In this document: piece by piece, positions 40,389 through 49,209 of the stretch
How the letters are laid out: each line of letters starts with the position of its first letter
Numbering within the stretch: the stretch's first letter is position 1
From: Gilichinskyi gelida
Lineage (GTDB): Bacteria > Acidobacteriota > Thermoanaerobaculia > Gp7-AA8
DNA length: 64,000 nucleotides
Assembly: GCA_038040385.1 (NCBI GenBank)
Contig: JBBPII010000019.1
Coordinates: forward strand, 1-64,000
Direction of reading: 5' to 3'
Position numbers and translations under genes: made by a program
The notes under the pieces: model-generated
The model's input: only the letters and a program-made list of their open reading frames with translations
What the model was told of the DNA's origin: nothing
Databases searched by the model: none

Positions 40389-42809
40389 CTATCTGGAGAT
40401 CGCGCGCCTGCGCGGCGGCGGTTCCAAATCCACGCGCCACGCGCCGCGGCCGTGCGTGAAGGCGAACAGCGCCCGGCCGCGCGCGGTATTGCCGAGGACC
40501 ACCGCCTCGGTGATGACGCGGGGGAAGGTGCTCTCCGCGGCCCACTGCGTGCCGCCGTCGATGGAGACGAAGATGCCGAGATCGGTGCCGAGGTAGAGGC
40601 GCGGGCCGTCGATGGCCATGGAGTGCGCGGGGATGTCGGGCAGCGCCCCGTCGCCGCTGCCGTCGAGCGGCGTCCACGTCGCGCCGGCGTCGGTCGTCTT
40701 CCAGACGTGCGTGCCGCCGAAGCCGGCGTACGTCGCGTACGCGACGCTGCTGTTCGCGGGATCGAAGGTCAGCGATGACACCCATCCGCCGCGCGGCCTC
40801 GCCGACGGCCATCCCGCGTTCGACGCCGGCAGCGTCGACGTCGTACCGCGGTGAATGGCCCCCTCGCTGGTGCCGAAGAGGGTCCGTCCGCCGAAGGCCA
40901 CCGCCACGGCGCTGATCATGCCCGAAGGCAGCACCGAGCTCGCCGCCGCCCAACCGGCGCTGTTGCTGAAGTCGTTGCGCCAGAGGCGGCGCCCGCCTCC
41001 GAGCCACAGCGTAAGGTGGCGATTGGGGTCGACGAGGAACGGTGCGATGAAAATGAACGGCTCGAAGCGCGGCGCGCCGACCGGCAGGAAGCTCAGCCCG
41101 CCGTTGGTGGAGCGGACGATGCGCCCGAACTGCGACTCGGCGTAGACGTTGGACGGGTCCACCGGATCGATGGCCACGTAGCCGCCGTCGCCGCCGAATG
41201 CCATGCGCCATGAATTGACCTCGCCGTCGGTGCCGATGACCGTGCCGTTGTCCTGCGCCCCGCCGAGGTAGGTCGCGCCGTCCGGGTAGGGAGCGCCGTG
41301 GTAGAACTGCGTGGTCCCGAAGTCGCGGCTCAGCGAGCGGAAGGCCACGCTCGACGCCTCGGGGAAACAGGCGTTGCGGATTCCCGACGCCACCGCGGCG
41401 CGCGCGTTGTCGGTGCGGAAGACACCGCCGTCGCCGGTGACGAGCATGGTCTGATTCGCGGCGCCGTCGTACGCCGGATGGAAGGCGATGACGTGCTGGT
41501 CCGCGTGGACGTACGACGCCGCCTGATAGTTGGTCCACCAGTACGACGCCAGGCCCCACGTGCGCCCGCCGTCGTCGGAGCGAAGGAGATCGACGCCGGC
41601 GGCCCAGACGCGATCGGCGTCGAGCGGGTCGACGGCGACGACGTTGCAGTGCCAGCCCATGTTCGTAGCGTTCGTGGTGTCGACGCTCTCGCACTCGCCG
41701 CGCATGGCGCTGATCACGTTGGTCAGCAGCAGCGGCCCGAAGGGGTCGGCGGTCGCGCCGGGTTTGGTCTGCACGCTCCAGGAGCCGGGATCGCCGCTCT
41801 GCGACGAGCGGAAAAGCGCGAAGAGACCCTGATCGAGCTCGCCGCCGTTCCGCGCGGCCAGGGCGTAGACGACAGATGGATTGGATGGCGCGACGGCCAG
41901 CGAGGTGCGCCCCATGCCCGGCTCCGACAGCACCGCCGTCCAGGCGTCGTCGACCTCGGCCTGCGCGGCGCGATAGACGGTGCCCTGATCGAGCGTGCCG
42001 CAGGCGGCGAAGAGGTAATCGTTCGCCGTGCCGCCGCGGAAGGCGAGGTCGAGGCAGCCGCCGGTGACGTTGGCGGCGAGGACGCGCGTCCAGGTCGCGC
42101 CGCCGTCTCGCGAGCGGAAGACGCCGTTGCGTGTCGCGGCGTAGATGCGCCGCGAGTCGTGCGCGCTGACGGCGAGGTCGTTGACCCAGTAGAAATCCTC
42201 GCCGTCGGTGGAGGGGAGGTGCTGCCAGGTGGCGCCGCGATCGCGGCTGACGAAGATGCCGTTGCCGCGGATGGGGAGGGCGGTGCCGCGGACGTCCTCG
42301 CGGAAGTAGCCCTCACCGGTGCCGGCGTAGATGACCGCGGAGTCGTCGGGGTCGAAGGCGAGAGAGTTGACGGCGAGGTTGGGAAGGAAGTCGGTGACCG
42401 CCGCCCACGACTGGCCGCCATCCGTGGTCTTCCAGACGCCGCCGGAGACGGCGCCGGCGTACATGACGTCCGGATCGTGCGGGTCGATCAGCAGGGCGCG
42501 GGTGCGGCCGCCGACGTTGCCGGGTCCGAGGAATTGCCACGCGCCGGACTGTGTAGCGGTGGCCGCTTCGGCCACCGGCCGGCGGCCGAGAGCGGCCGCC
42601 GCTACACTCGTTTGCGCCATGCGCACGGCGTGCGCGCGCGCGTCGCGGTAGCGGGCATTGATGTCGACATCGGCGGTGATGCCGCGCTTCTCCGCAAAGT
42701 AGCGCGCGGCGACGTCAGGGGAGTCGAAGCGCTCCGGGACGTGCCGGCACGCAGCAAGCGCAAGGACGAGGACGAGGGACCGGCGCACGGCGATCCAAAC
42801 GGCACGCAA
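40389..42809 (-). CDS. Lipoprotein with Asp-box (sialidase/sortilin-like) propellers
   Basis: Up to 806 residues. The N-terminus has a lipoprotein signal (SLVLVLALAACRHV). The body carries at least seven Asp-box motifs of the S/T-x-D-x-G-x-T-W type (KTTDGGQSW, VSRDRGATW, RSRDGGATW, RSDDGGRTW, KTTDAGATW, VSIDGGTQW), arranged as in VPS10/sortilin-like or exo-glycosidase propellers. The sialidase catalytic Arg triad was not identified, so glycan hydrolysis is not claimed. Residues 68-87 are the translation of an inserted 57-bp palindrome. The start is TTG 42809 or, giving a tighter lipoprotein signal, GTG 42788. Confidence 0.85.
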   Translation of the reverse strand: MRAVWIAVRRSLVLVLALAACRHVPERFDSPDVAARYFAEKRGITADVDINARYRDARAHAVRMAQTSVAAAALGRRPVAEAATATQSGAWQFLGPGNVGGRTRALLIDPHDPDVMYAGAVSGGVWKTTDGGQSWAAVTDFLPNLAVNSLAFDPDDSAVIYAGTGEGYFREDVRGTALPIRGNGIFVSRDRGATWQHLPSTDGEDFYWVNDLAVSAHDSRRIYAATRNGVFRSRDGGATWTRVLAANVTGGCLDLAFRGGTANDYLFAACGTLDQGTVYRAAQAEVDDAWTAVLSEPGMGRTSLAVAPSNPSVVYALAARNGGELDQGLFALFRSSQSGDPGSWSVQTKPGATADPFGPLLLTNVISAMRGECESVDTTNATNMGWHCNVVAVDPLDADRVWAAGVDLLRSDDGGRTWGLASYWWTNYQAASYVHADQHVIAFHPAYDGAANQTMLVTGDGGVFRTDNARAAVASGIRNACFPEASSVAFRSLSRDFGTTQFYHGAPYPDGATYLGGAQDNGTVIGTDGEVNSWRMAFGGDGGYVAIDPVDPSNVYAESQFGRIVRSTNGGLSFLPVGAPRFEPFIFIAPFLVDPNRHLTLWLGGGRRLWRNDFSNSAGWAAASSVLPSGMISAVAVAFGGRTLFGTSEGAIHRGTTSTLPASNAGWPSARPRGGWVSSLTFDPANSSVAYATYAGFGGTHVWKTTDAGATWTPLDGSGDGALPDIPAHSMAIDGPRLYLGTDLGIFVSIDGGTQWAAESTFPRVITEAVVLGNTARGRALFAFTHGRGAWRVDLEPPPRRRAISR
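42551..42607. repeat. 57-bp palindrome inside a coding sequence, GTGTAGCGG family copy 2
   Basis: The ends GTGTAGCGG and CCGCTACAC and the internal hairpins match the intergenic copy at 7940-7996. The length is 57 bases, a multiple of three, so the host frame is kept, and it is translated as SVAAAALGRRPVAEAATATQ between the signal peptide and the first propeller blade. Confidence 0.85.
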
Positions 42810-42814
42810 GCAGT

Positions 42815-42820
42815 TATGCT
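42815..42820 (+). promoter_or_regulatory. -10 box TATGCT, leaderless start
   Basis: TATGCT ends 6 bases before ATG 42827; the divergent propeller gene starts 18 bases away on the other strand. Confidence 0.45.
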
Positions 42821-42826
42821 TCCCGC

Positions 42827-43027
42827 ATGCAATTGGCGAAAGACTCCTGCGCCTGCGGCCATCCGCTCGACAACCACGACGGCGGCCGCGGCGGACCGTG
42901 TAACGCCTGCGCCTGCGCCGCCGGCGAGCCGCCCAGCGCCTTCGAGGTGGGGGTGATCCACTCTTTGCACGAGATCACGATGACGCTGGTGCGGCTGGTC
43001 AAGGAAGTGCAGGGGACGAAGGGGTAG
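42827..43027 (+). CDS. Small Cys-rich zinc-ribbon-like protein
   Basis: A 66-residue protein with a metal-binding N-terminal half: C-x-C-G-H in SCACGHPLDNHD and C-x2-C-x-C in PCNACACAAGE, followed by a helix (HEITMTLVRLVKEVQ). It probably binds one zinc and may be a regulator or adaptor; the family is not recognised. TATGCT 6 bases upstream suggests a leaderless mRNA. The stop is followed at once by the convergent-gene hairpin. Confidence 0.7.
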   Translation: MQLAKDSCACGHPLDNHDGGRGGPCNACACAAGEPPSAFEVGVIHSLHEITMTLVRLVKEVQGTKG

Positions 43028-43047
43028 GGGCGCGCTGCTGCGCGCCC
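43028..43047. repeat. Convergent-gene hairpin GGGCGCGC/GCGCGCCC, copy 2
   Basis: The same stem as at 10558 with a TGCT loop, again starting right after TAG and followed by CGGTAC and a CCyGGT motif. The next gene is again convergent. Confidence 0.75.
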
Positions 43048-43061
43048 GGTACCCCCGGTCG

Positions 43062-45176
43062 TCATTTCGGTTTCTGGAACAGCGCTGGATCCACCGCCGG
43101 GTTCACTTCCACCGCGGTGACCTTCCCCTCGGCGTTGCGCTCGGCGCCGGTCATCACCACGAACGCCGCCGGCACGTTGAGGCCTCCGAAGCTCTTCCAG
43201 TCGGTGTACTCGGTGGTGGTCTCGCCCATGCGGCCTGGCGCGATCTTCTTGAGGATCTTGCCGCTGGCGGGATCGACGATCCACGTCACAGGCGCGCCGT
43301 CGGCGTCGATCACCAGAGTGTCGGCGCCGGAGACAGTGAAGACGTACTTCGGATTGTCGATGTTCTTGAGCACCGTGATCATGTCGGTCTTCGAGTCGCG
43401 GGTCTGCGCCTCGCGCTGCGATGACGGCATGTCCTGCGTTCCCATCGGGCCGCTGATGAAAGATCCCTCCGGAGTGGAGACCATGGTCATCTCGCCCATC
43501 GGCGTCTTCATCACCGCGCGGCGCATGTCGGGGAAGCGCGTCAGGCTGTCGCTCTCGATGTCCATCGGGCCCTGCGGTGTCTTCATCGAGACCGAGCTGA
43601 CCATGCGGACGGCCTGCACGGAGTCGATCTTGGCCTTGCCGCCGACGAACGCCTGCACCTTCTTCGCGAGGGCCAGACCTTCGGGGCTGCTGCTCGACGG
43701 CTTCGACGCCGCCGCGGCGACCGCTCCCGCTGCCGCGGGCTTGGCGCCCGGCTCGGGGATGGTGATGTCGATGGGAGTCACCGTGCCGAGCGTGGAGAGG
43801 GGCTTGTCGAAATCTTTCTCCTTGCCGACCACCAGCACGGCGATCTGCTCCGGATGCACGTACTTCTTCGCCACGCGCGCCACGTCCTCGACCGTCACCT
43901 TCCGGATGTTGGCGGGGTATTGCTCGTAGTAGTTCGCGGGGAAGCCGTAGAACTCGAGCTCCATCCGCTGGCGGAGAACCTTCGCCTTTGAATCCACGGT
44001 GAAGACGTAGGCGTTGAGAATCCCCTCCTTGGCCTGCGCCAGCTCTTCGGCGGTGGCCGGTTTGGCGATCAGATTGGTGAGCTCGCCCTTCAGTGCGTTG
44101 ACCGCTTCGATGGTCGAGCCGCTCTTGGTTCCCATCCAGGAGCGGAACAGGCCGGGATGATCCCAATCGGCGCCGACGGAGCCGCTGACGCCGTACGCCA
44201 GGCCGCGAGCGGTGCGGATCTCGTTGAAGAGGCGTCCGGTGAAACTGCCGCCGAAGATCTCGTTCATCAGGGCCAGCGCGTAGTAGTCGGGATTCGCGCG
44301 CGTCGTGCCGCTGTGCACGAGATAGATGTTGCTCTGCGTGACGTCGTCCTTGGCGACGAAGTAGACGCCGGGTTTGGCCGGCGTGATGTCGGTCGGTGCG
44401 GCGGTCGGCGCCTGCGGGCCCTTCGCCCAGGAGCCGAACGCCTGCCTGAGCTTGGCCTCCATCTTCGCGGCGTCGAAGTCGCCGGATAGCCCGAGGATGA
44501 TGTTGTTCGGATGGACGTACTTCCGGTGGAAGGCGAGGAGATCGTCGCGGGTAATCGACGCGATCGTCGCGTACTCCGCCTCCCGCGCGTACGGCGACGT
44601 CGGACCATACCCGAGCTTGGCCGCCTCGCGGTTGCCGATCGACTGCGCGTCGTCGTTGCGCCGCGAGATCCCCGTGTTGGCCTGCGTCTTCGCCAGCTCG
44701 ATCTTCTCCGGCCGGAACTCCGGCGCGCGTAGAAGCTCGACGAAGATGGGGAAGACGGCGTCGAAGTCGCCCTTGAGGACATCGAGGGTCATGCTCGATG
44801 AATCATCGTCGGCAGCGGTTTCCACCCGGGCGGCTCGGGCCTCGAGAAAGTCGTCGAGCTGGTCTCCGGTTTTCGCTGCCGTGCCCCCGGTACGCCACGC
44901 CTGTCCATAGATTCCGGCCAGGCCGGTTTTCGCCGCCGGCAGTTCGCGTTCCCCGCCCCGGACGAATGCGGTGCCGCGGATGAGCGGGAGCTCATGATTT
45001 TCCATCAGGAAGATGACCATCCCGTTCGCGAGCTGCACGCGCTTCGGCTGCTGCACCGGCGTCTGGCGCAACGGCGGCGTCTTGATGTCGCGATAGTCCT
45101 TGACCTGCGCGATGCCCGTGCCGAGCGACAGCAGCGCAGCGGCCGCTGCGATCGCGAGTTTGCTTGGCGATCTCAT
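43062..45176 (-). CDS. M16 peptidase-like protein, inactive-type partner
   Basis: A 704-residue exported protein (signal ending LLSLGTGIAQ) with two M16 half-domains. Where active M16 enzymes have H-x-x-E-H it reads GLAGIYGQAWRTGG, so zinc binding and catalysis are lost. The R/Y-type motif near the C-terminal M16 half is kept (IRTARGLAYGVSGS). The last ~200 residues (LALAKKVQAFVGGKAKIDSV, PRFPDMRR-like text) resemble an outer-membrane lipoprotein-sorting domain. It is coupled by ATGA to the active subunit, so the two likely form a heterodimeric periplasmic protease. Confidence 0.9.
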   Translation of the reverse strand: MRSPSKLAIAAAAALLSLGTGIAQVKDYRDIKTPPLRQTPVQQPKRVQLANGMVIFLMENHELPLIRGTAFVRGGERELPAAKTGLAGIYGQAWRTGGTAAKTGDQLDDFLEARAARVETAADDDSSSMTLDVLKGDFDAVFPIFVELLRAPEFRPEKIELAKTQANTGISRRNDDAQSIGNREAAKLGYGPTSPYAREAEYATIASITRDDLLAFHRKYVHPNNIILGLSGDFDAAKMEAKLRQAFGSWAKGPQAPTAAPTDITPAKPGVYFVAKDDVTQSNIYLVHSGTTRANPDYYALALMNEIFGGSFTGRLFNEIRTARGLAYGVSGSVGADWDHPGLFRSWMGTKSGSTIEAVNALKGELTNLIAKPATAEELAQAKEGILNAYVFTVDSKAKVLRQRMELEFYGFPANYYEQYPANIRKVTVEDVARVAKKYVHPEQIAVLVVGKEKDFDKPLSTLGTVTPIDITIPEPGAKPAAAGAVAAAASKPSSSSPEGLALAKKVQAFVGGKAKIDSVQAVRMVSSVSMKTPQGPMDIESDSLTRFPDMRRAVMKTPMGEMTMVSTPEGSFISGPMGTQDMPSSQREAQTRDSKTDMITVLKNIDNPKYVFTVSGADTLVIDADGAPVTWIVDPASGKILKKIAPGRMGETTTEYTDWKSFGGLNVPAAFVVMTGAERNAEGKVTAVEVNPAVDPALFQKPK

Positions 45177-46693
45177 TGAGCTCCTCCCTTGGGTGCCGCC
45201 TTCGCCGGCGGCTTCGTCGACTCGAGCATGGCCACCGTTCGGTTGTTTGCGGTGAAGATGGCGTTGGCGACGCGGCGGAGATCCGCGGCGGTCACCTTGT
45301 CGATCTTGTCCACTTCGCGGAACAGCTCGCGCCAGTCGCCGTACTGCGTGTGATAGGCGGCGAGCTGGAACGCCAGCCCCTGATTGCCGTCGAGGCGGCG
45401 CAGCAGGTTCGCCTTGGCGCGCGTCTTCACCGACTGCAATTCATCGGCGCTGACGTCTTCGCTCTTGAGACGCTCGATCTCCGCGCGGATCGGCGCGACC
45501 ATGTCGGCCGCGGTGTGTCCCGGCGTGGGAACGGCGAAGAAGGCGAAGAGGTTCGGGTACTTGTCGCCCGGAAAGCCGTTGAAGCCCTGGGCGCCCGCGG
45601 CGATCTTCTGGTCACGCACCAGCGAGCGGTACAGCCGCGAGGTGCGCCCCTGCGACAGCACTCCGGCCATCACGGTGTATACCGCGTCGTCGGGGTCGGT
45701 TCCCTCCGGACGGTGATAACCCTCCAGGTAGACCGGCTGCGACGACTCGTGCGCCACGACGGTGCGCTCGGTTGCCTGCTTCGGCTCGACGGGGCGCAGC
45801 GGCTCGGGCGCCGGCCCCTTCGGCAGCCGCCCGAAGTATTTCTCGACGATGGGCATGACCTCGGAGGCCTTCACATCGCCGACGATGGCGGTAACCATGT
45901 TCGCCGGGACGTAGTACTTCTTGTAGAAGGCGTCGGCGTCGGCGGCCGAGAATGTCTGGAGATCCGACGGCCAGCCGACCACCGGCTGCCCGTACGGGTG
46001 GGCGACGAAGGCCGCGGCGAGCGCCTGCTCGACCAGCCGTCCGATCGGGCTCGACTCGGTGCGCATCCGCCGCTCCTCGAACACCACGTCCCGCTCCTTG
46101 TAGAACTCGCGGAACACCGGGTGGAGGAAACGCTCCGATTCGAGGTAGGCCCACAGCTCGAGCTGATTGGATGGCAGCGAATAGAAGTAGATCGTGGCGT
46201 CGGTGTTGGTTCCGGCGTTGAGGCCGACGCCGCCCACGCGGTCGATGATCTTGCTGAACTCGTTCGGAACGACGAACTTGTTCGCCTCGTCGACAGCCGA
46301 CTTCCACGCCTTTTCCAGCTCCGCGACCTTCGCCTTGTCCGGATTGACCGGATCGCGGCGCGCGCGGTCGTAGGCCGCGTACGTCTCCTCGACCTTGGCC
46401 AGCGCGGCGCTCTCGGCCGCGTAGTTCGAGGTGCCGACTTTGTCGGTGCCCTTGAAGGCCATGTGCTCGAACATGTGGGCCAGGCCGGTGATGCCGGGGA
46501 CTTCCTGCGCCGATCCGACGTTCACCACCGTGGCGAACGTGAAGACCGGGGCCTCGGGACGCTCCATGACGATCACGGTCAGGCCGTTGTCGAGCTTGCG
46601 CACGGTGGTGCGCTTCTCGTACGAGGCCAGATCCTGCGCGCCGGCGGCGGCGGCGATCGTCAGGAGCAAGAAGAATGAAGACACTCTTCGCAT
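45173..46693 (-). CDS. M16 family zinc peptidase, active subunit
   Basis: A 506-residue exported protein (signal SSFFLLLTIAAAAGAQ). The zinc motif is HMFEH (H73, E76, H77) in GITGLAHMFEHMAFKGTDKV; the distal Glu lies further downstream. It belongs to the pitrilysin/processing-peptidase family and should degrade or process peptides with the inactive partner encoded next. AGGAGGAG precedes ATG 46693. The gene order, active then inactive with overlapping stop and start, matches other bacterial M16 pairs. Confidence 0.92.
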   Translation of the reverse strand: MRRVSSFFLLLTIAAAAGAQDLASYEKRTTVRKLDNGLTVIVMERPEAPVFTFATVVNVGSAQEVPGITGLAHMFEHMAFKGTDKVGTSNYAAESAALAKVEETYAAYDRARRDPVNPDKAKVAELEKAWKSAVDEANKFVVPNEFSKIIDRVGGVGLNAGTNTDATIYFYSLPSNQLELWAYLESERFLHPVFREFYKERDVVFEERRMRTESSPIGRLVEQALAAAFVAHPYGQPVVGWPSDLQTFSAADADAFYKKYYVPANMVTAIVGDVKASEVMPIVEKYFGRLPKGPAPEPLRPVEPKQATERTVVAHESSQPVYLEGYHRPEGTDPDDAVYTVMAGVLSQGRTSRLYRSLVRDQKIAAGAQGFNGFPGDKYPNLFAFFAVPTPGHTAADMVAPIRAEIERLKSEDVSADELQSVKTRAKANLLRRLDGNQGLAFQLAAYHTQYGDWRELFREVDKIDKVTAADLRRVANAIFTANNRTVAMLESTKPPAKAAPKGGAQ

Positions 46694-46774
46694 TGCTCCT
46701 CCTTAGTTCGTTGGGTACTGCGACGGTGAACTATACGTTAGCCGGTTGGGATGTTGGGATGTCAGGATGTTGGG

Positions 46775-47599
46775 ATGTCCGATCGCTACCGCGGCTGGCG
46801 CCGCCCCGGCCCCATCCCGCTCGGCGGGATGGAGCCCGAAGAGGGCGAGACGCTCGACTATATCAGTGGACACTATAGTATTTTCCAATACAGTAAAGGC
46901 CACCGTTTCTCCACCGACGACGTGCTCACCGCCTGGTACGCGACGCAGTGGGCGCCGCGCGTGGCGCTGGCCGCCGACCTCGGCTCGGGGATCGGGTCGG
47001 TGGCGCTGGTGGTGGCGTGGCGGCTGCCGGGGGCGCGGATGGTGACGGTCGAGGCGCAGCCGATGTCGGCGCGGCTGGCGCGCAAGAGCGTGCGGTACAA
47101 CGGGCTGGAGGATCGCTTCACCATCTGCGAGGGCGATCTGCGCGACTTCGCGCCCCAGGAGCGATTCGACCTCGTCACCGGCTCCCCGCCGTACTTTCCG
47201 CCGGGGACGGCGACGGCGGCCGCGCACGCCCAGGCGGTTCCGGCGCGGATCGAAGTGCGCGGCACCGTCGCCGATTACGCCGCGACCGCCGCCCGCATCC
47301 TCGCGCCGGGCGGCATCTTCGTCTTCGTCTTCCTCTTCGACCAACGCGCCCGCGCCGTGGAGGCGCTGGCGGCGAACGGCCTGGTCCTCCTGCGCCGGCG
47401 CGACGTCGTCTTCAAGGAAGGGGAGCCGCCGCGCATCTCGCTCTTCGCCGCCGCCCTCGCCGCCGACCTCCCCCCCGCCCGCGAGACCTGGGTCGAGCCG
47501 CCGCTGATCATCCGCTCGCGCGACGGCGCGATCCATCCGGAGTATCGGATGGTCCGACTGAGCTTCGGGATTCCGCCGGGGGACGTTGGTCCCCTCTAG
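46775..47599 (+). CDS. TrmN6-like SAM-dependent methyltransferase
   Basis: A 274-residue class I methyltransferase: SAM motif DLGSGIGSVALVVA, acidic VEAQPMSARLARKSV, GDLRDF, and the substrate motif GSPPYFPPG in place of N-P-P-Y. The layout and the N-terminal YSKGHRFSTDDVLTAW resemble tRNA(Val) adenine-N6 methyltransferase (YfiC/TrmN6). The Asn-to-Ser change in the motif-IV tetrapeptide is unusual for N6-adenine enzymes. ATG 46775 is preceded by short GGGATGT repeats (46748-46778). Confidence 0.82.
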   Translation: MSDRYRGWRRPGPIPLGGMEPEEGETLDYISGHYSIFQYSKGHRFSTDDVLTAWYATQWAPRVALAADLGSGIGSVALVVAWRLPGARMVTVEAQPMSARLARKSVRYNGLEDRFTICEGDLRDFAPQERFDLVTGSPPYFPPGTATAAAHAQAVPARIEVRGTVADYAATAARILAPGGIFVFVFLFDQRARAVEALAANGLVLLRRRDVVFKEGEPPRISLFAAALAADLPPARETWVEPPLIIRSRDGAIHPEYRMVRLSFGIPPGDVGPL

Positions 47600-47603
47600 T
47601 ATC

Positions 47604-47707
47604 GGAACGCCGCCGTCCCGGCGGCTGGAGAGGCGGCGTCCTCGCCGCCTCTCGGGAGACGCAGGCGCGGGACGCCTGCGAGCCAGCCGGCGAGACGCCG
47701 GCGTTCC
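47604..47707. repeat. Multi-arm palindrome, family A copy 2
   Basis: The outer arms GGAACGCC/GGCGTTCC enclose four hairpins (GCCGCCG-tcc-CGGCGGC, GAGGCGGCG/CGCCGCCTC, GCAGGCG/CGCCTGC, GCCGGCG/CGCCGGC). It is nearly identical to the reverse complement of the element at 49536. Confidence 0.9.
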
Positions 47708-47738
47708 CTGGGCCAGCGGCCAGCTGCGAGCTGCAAGC

Positions 47739-47744
47739 TATGAT
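47739..47744 (+). promoter_or_regulatory. -10 box TATGAT, leaderless start
   Basis: TATGAT ends 6 bases before ATG 47751. Confidence 0.5.
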
Positions 47745-47750
47745 TCCCCC

Positions 47751-48251
47751 ATGCACCTCGTCAGCCCCATCCTCTCCGAGCTCGATCGCGAAGGCGCCTC
47801 CACGCTGAAGATGCTCGAGCGCCTGCCGGCGGACCGGCTCGCGTGGAAGCCGCACGCGAAGTCGATGTCGCTCGGGACGCTGGCGTGGCACATCGCCTCC
47901 ATTCCGAAAACCATCATGCGCATGCTCGACGCCGGCGAGTTCGACGTCGGCACCGCCCGTCCCGCCCCGGCGACGCCGGAGAGCGGTGCCGACATCGTGG
48001 ACGAGTTCAAGCGCAACCTCGCGGACATCCGTGCCCGGGTGAAGAGCTTCGACGACGACACCATCCGCGAGCCGTTCGCGCTCAAGCGCGGCGAGCAGGT
48101 GCTGCAGAACATGCCGAAGATCGCAGTGCTGCGGAATATCTATCTGAACCACACCATCCATCACCGCGGTCAGTTGTCGGTTTACCTCCGACTGCTCGAC
48201 GTGCCGCTGCCGGCGATCTACGGCACCAGCGCCGACGAAGCGATGGCATGA
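47751..48251 (+). CDS. DinB-family (DUF664-like) protein
   Basis: A 166-residue four-helix protein of the DinB/YfiT superfamily. Candidate metal-site histidines are in GTLAWHIASIPK and NHTIHHRGQLSVYLR, the latter being the family hallmark. Members are often thiol-dependent transferases or stress proteins; the substrate is unknown. It is followed by glucokinase through an ATGA overlap at 48248-48251. ATG 47751 was chosen because the upstream frame translates the palindrome. Confidence 0.87.
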   Translation: MHLVSPILSELDREGASTLKMLERLPADRLAWKPHAKSMSLGTLAWHIASIPKTIMRMLDAGEFDVGTARPAPATPESGADIVDEFKRNLADIRARVKSFDDDTIREPFALKRGEQVLQNMPKIAVLRNIYLNHTIHHRGQLSVYLRLLDVPLPAIYGTSADEAMA

Positions 48252-49198
48252 GGATCATCGCCGGCGACATCGGCGGCACCAAGACGCTGCTGCAGCTCGT
48301 CGACGTCATCGGCGGCGGTCGTGTGGTCGCCGTGGAAAAGCGCTACGAGAGCGGCGCCTACGACACCTTCGATGCGCTGCTGGCGGAGTTCATCGGCACG
48401 GAGCGCGCCGACGCGGCATGCTTCGCCGTCGCCGGCGCCGTCATCGGACGCCGCGCCGAGGTCACCAACCTCGGCTGGACGATGGACGCCGACGCGCTGG
48501 CGGCAGCGTTTTCCATCGCCCGCGTCGCGCTCATCAACGATTTCTACGCCGTGGCCCTCGGCGTGCCGCTGCTGCAGACCGCCGACCTGCTCTCGCTCAA
48601 CGCCGGGACGCGCGTCCCGTTTGCGCCGATCGCCATCCTCGGCGCAGGCACCGGGCTCGGCGAGGCGAACCTGGTCTTCGACGGCGGGCGGTGGGTGGTG
48701 GTGCCGGGGGAGGGGGGGCACGCCGACTTCGCGCCGCAGGATGAGGAGCAGGCGCGGCTCTTTCTCGCGCTGCACGCCAAATTCGGTCACGTGAGCTGGG
48801 AGCGCCTCTTGTCGGGCATGGGGCTGGTCAACATCCACAACTTCCTGGCGGGCGCCGACCGTGCATACGACGAGCGCATTCCGATGGAGCTGGCAAAACT
48901 GGCCGATCGCGGCGACGCCAAAGCGACGCACACCTTCGAGATCTTCGTCGACATCTACGGCGCCGAGGCGGGGAACATGGCGCTGCGCACGCTCGCGCGC
49001 GGCGGCGTATTTCTCGCCGGCGGCATCGCCGGGAAGAACGCCGCCCGCTTCACCGACGGCCGCTTTGCGAGGGCGTTCGCTCGGAAGGGGAGATTCAGCG
49101 CGCTGCTGGCCGAGATTCCGGTCGACCTCATCACCAACCCGAAGGTCGGCCTGCTCGGCGCCGCGGAAGCGGCGCTGCGCCTCGTCACGCCGGAATGA
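48248..49198 (+). CDS. glk: Glucokinase
   Basis: A 316-residue protein of the proteobacterial-type glucokinase family. The phosphate-binding loop is AGDIGGTKTLLQL; further motifs are LINDFYAVALGVP (catalytic Asp in the N-D pair) and ILGAGTGLGEANLVF. It phosphorylates glucose with ATP for glycolysis. It is translationally coupled to the DinB-family gene upstream and has another ATG overlap at its stop (49195). The length is close to the usual ~320. Confidence 0.92.
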   Translation: MRIIAGDIGGTKTLLQLVDVIGGGRVVAVEKRYESGAYDTFDALLAEFIGTERADAACFAVAGAVIGRRAEVTNLGWTMDADALAAAFSIARVALINDFYAVALGVPLLQTADLLSLNAGTRVPFAPIAILGAGTGLGEANLVFDGGRWVVVPGEGGHADFAPQDEEQARLFLALHAKFGHVSWERLLSGMGLVNIHNFLAGADRAYDERIPMELAKLADRGDAKATHTFEIFVDIYGAEAGNMALRTLARGGVFLAGGIAGKNAARFTDGRFARAFARKGRFSALLAEIPVDLITNPKVGLLGAAEAALRLVTPE

Positions 49199-49209
49199 GA
49201 AGGAGAGAC

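Noticed and set aside
46741..46780. GGGATGT short tandem units before the methyltransferase gene as a phase-variation tract
   Set aside because: Only a few imperfect units are present and the start codon is downstream; chance duplication is enough.
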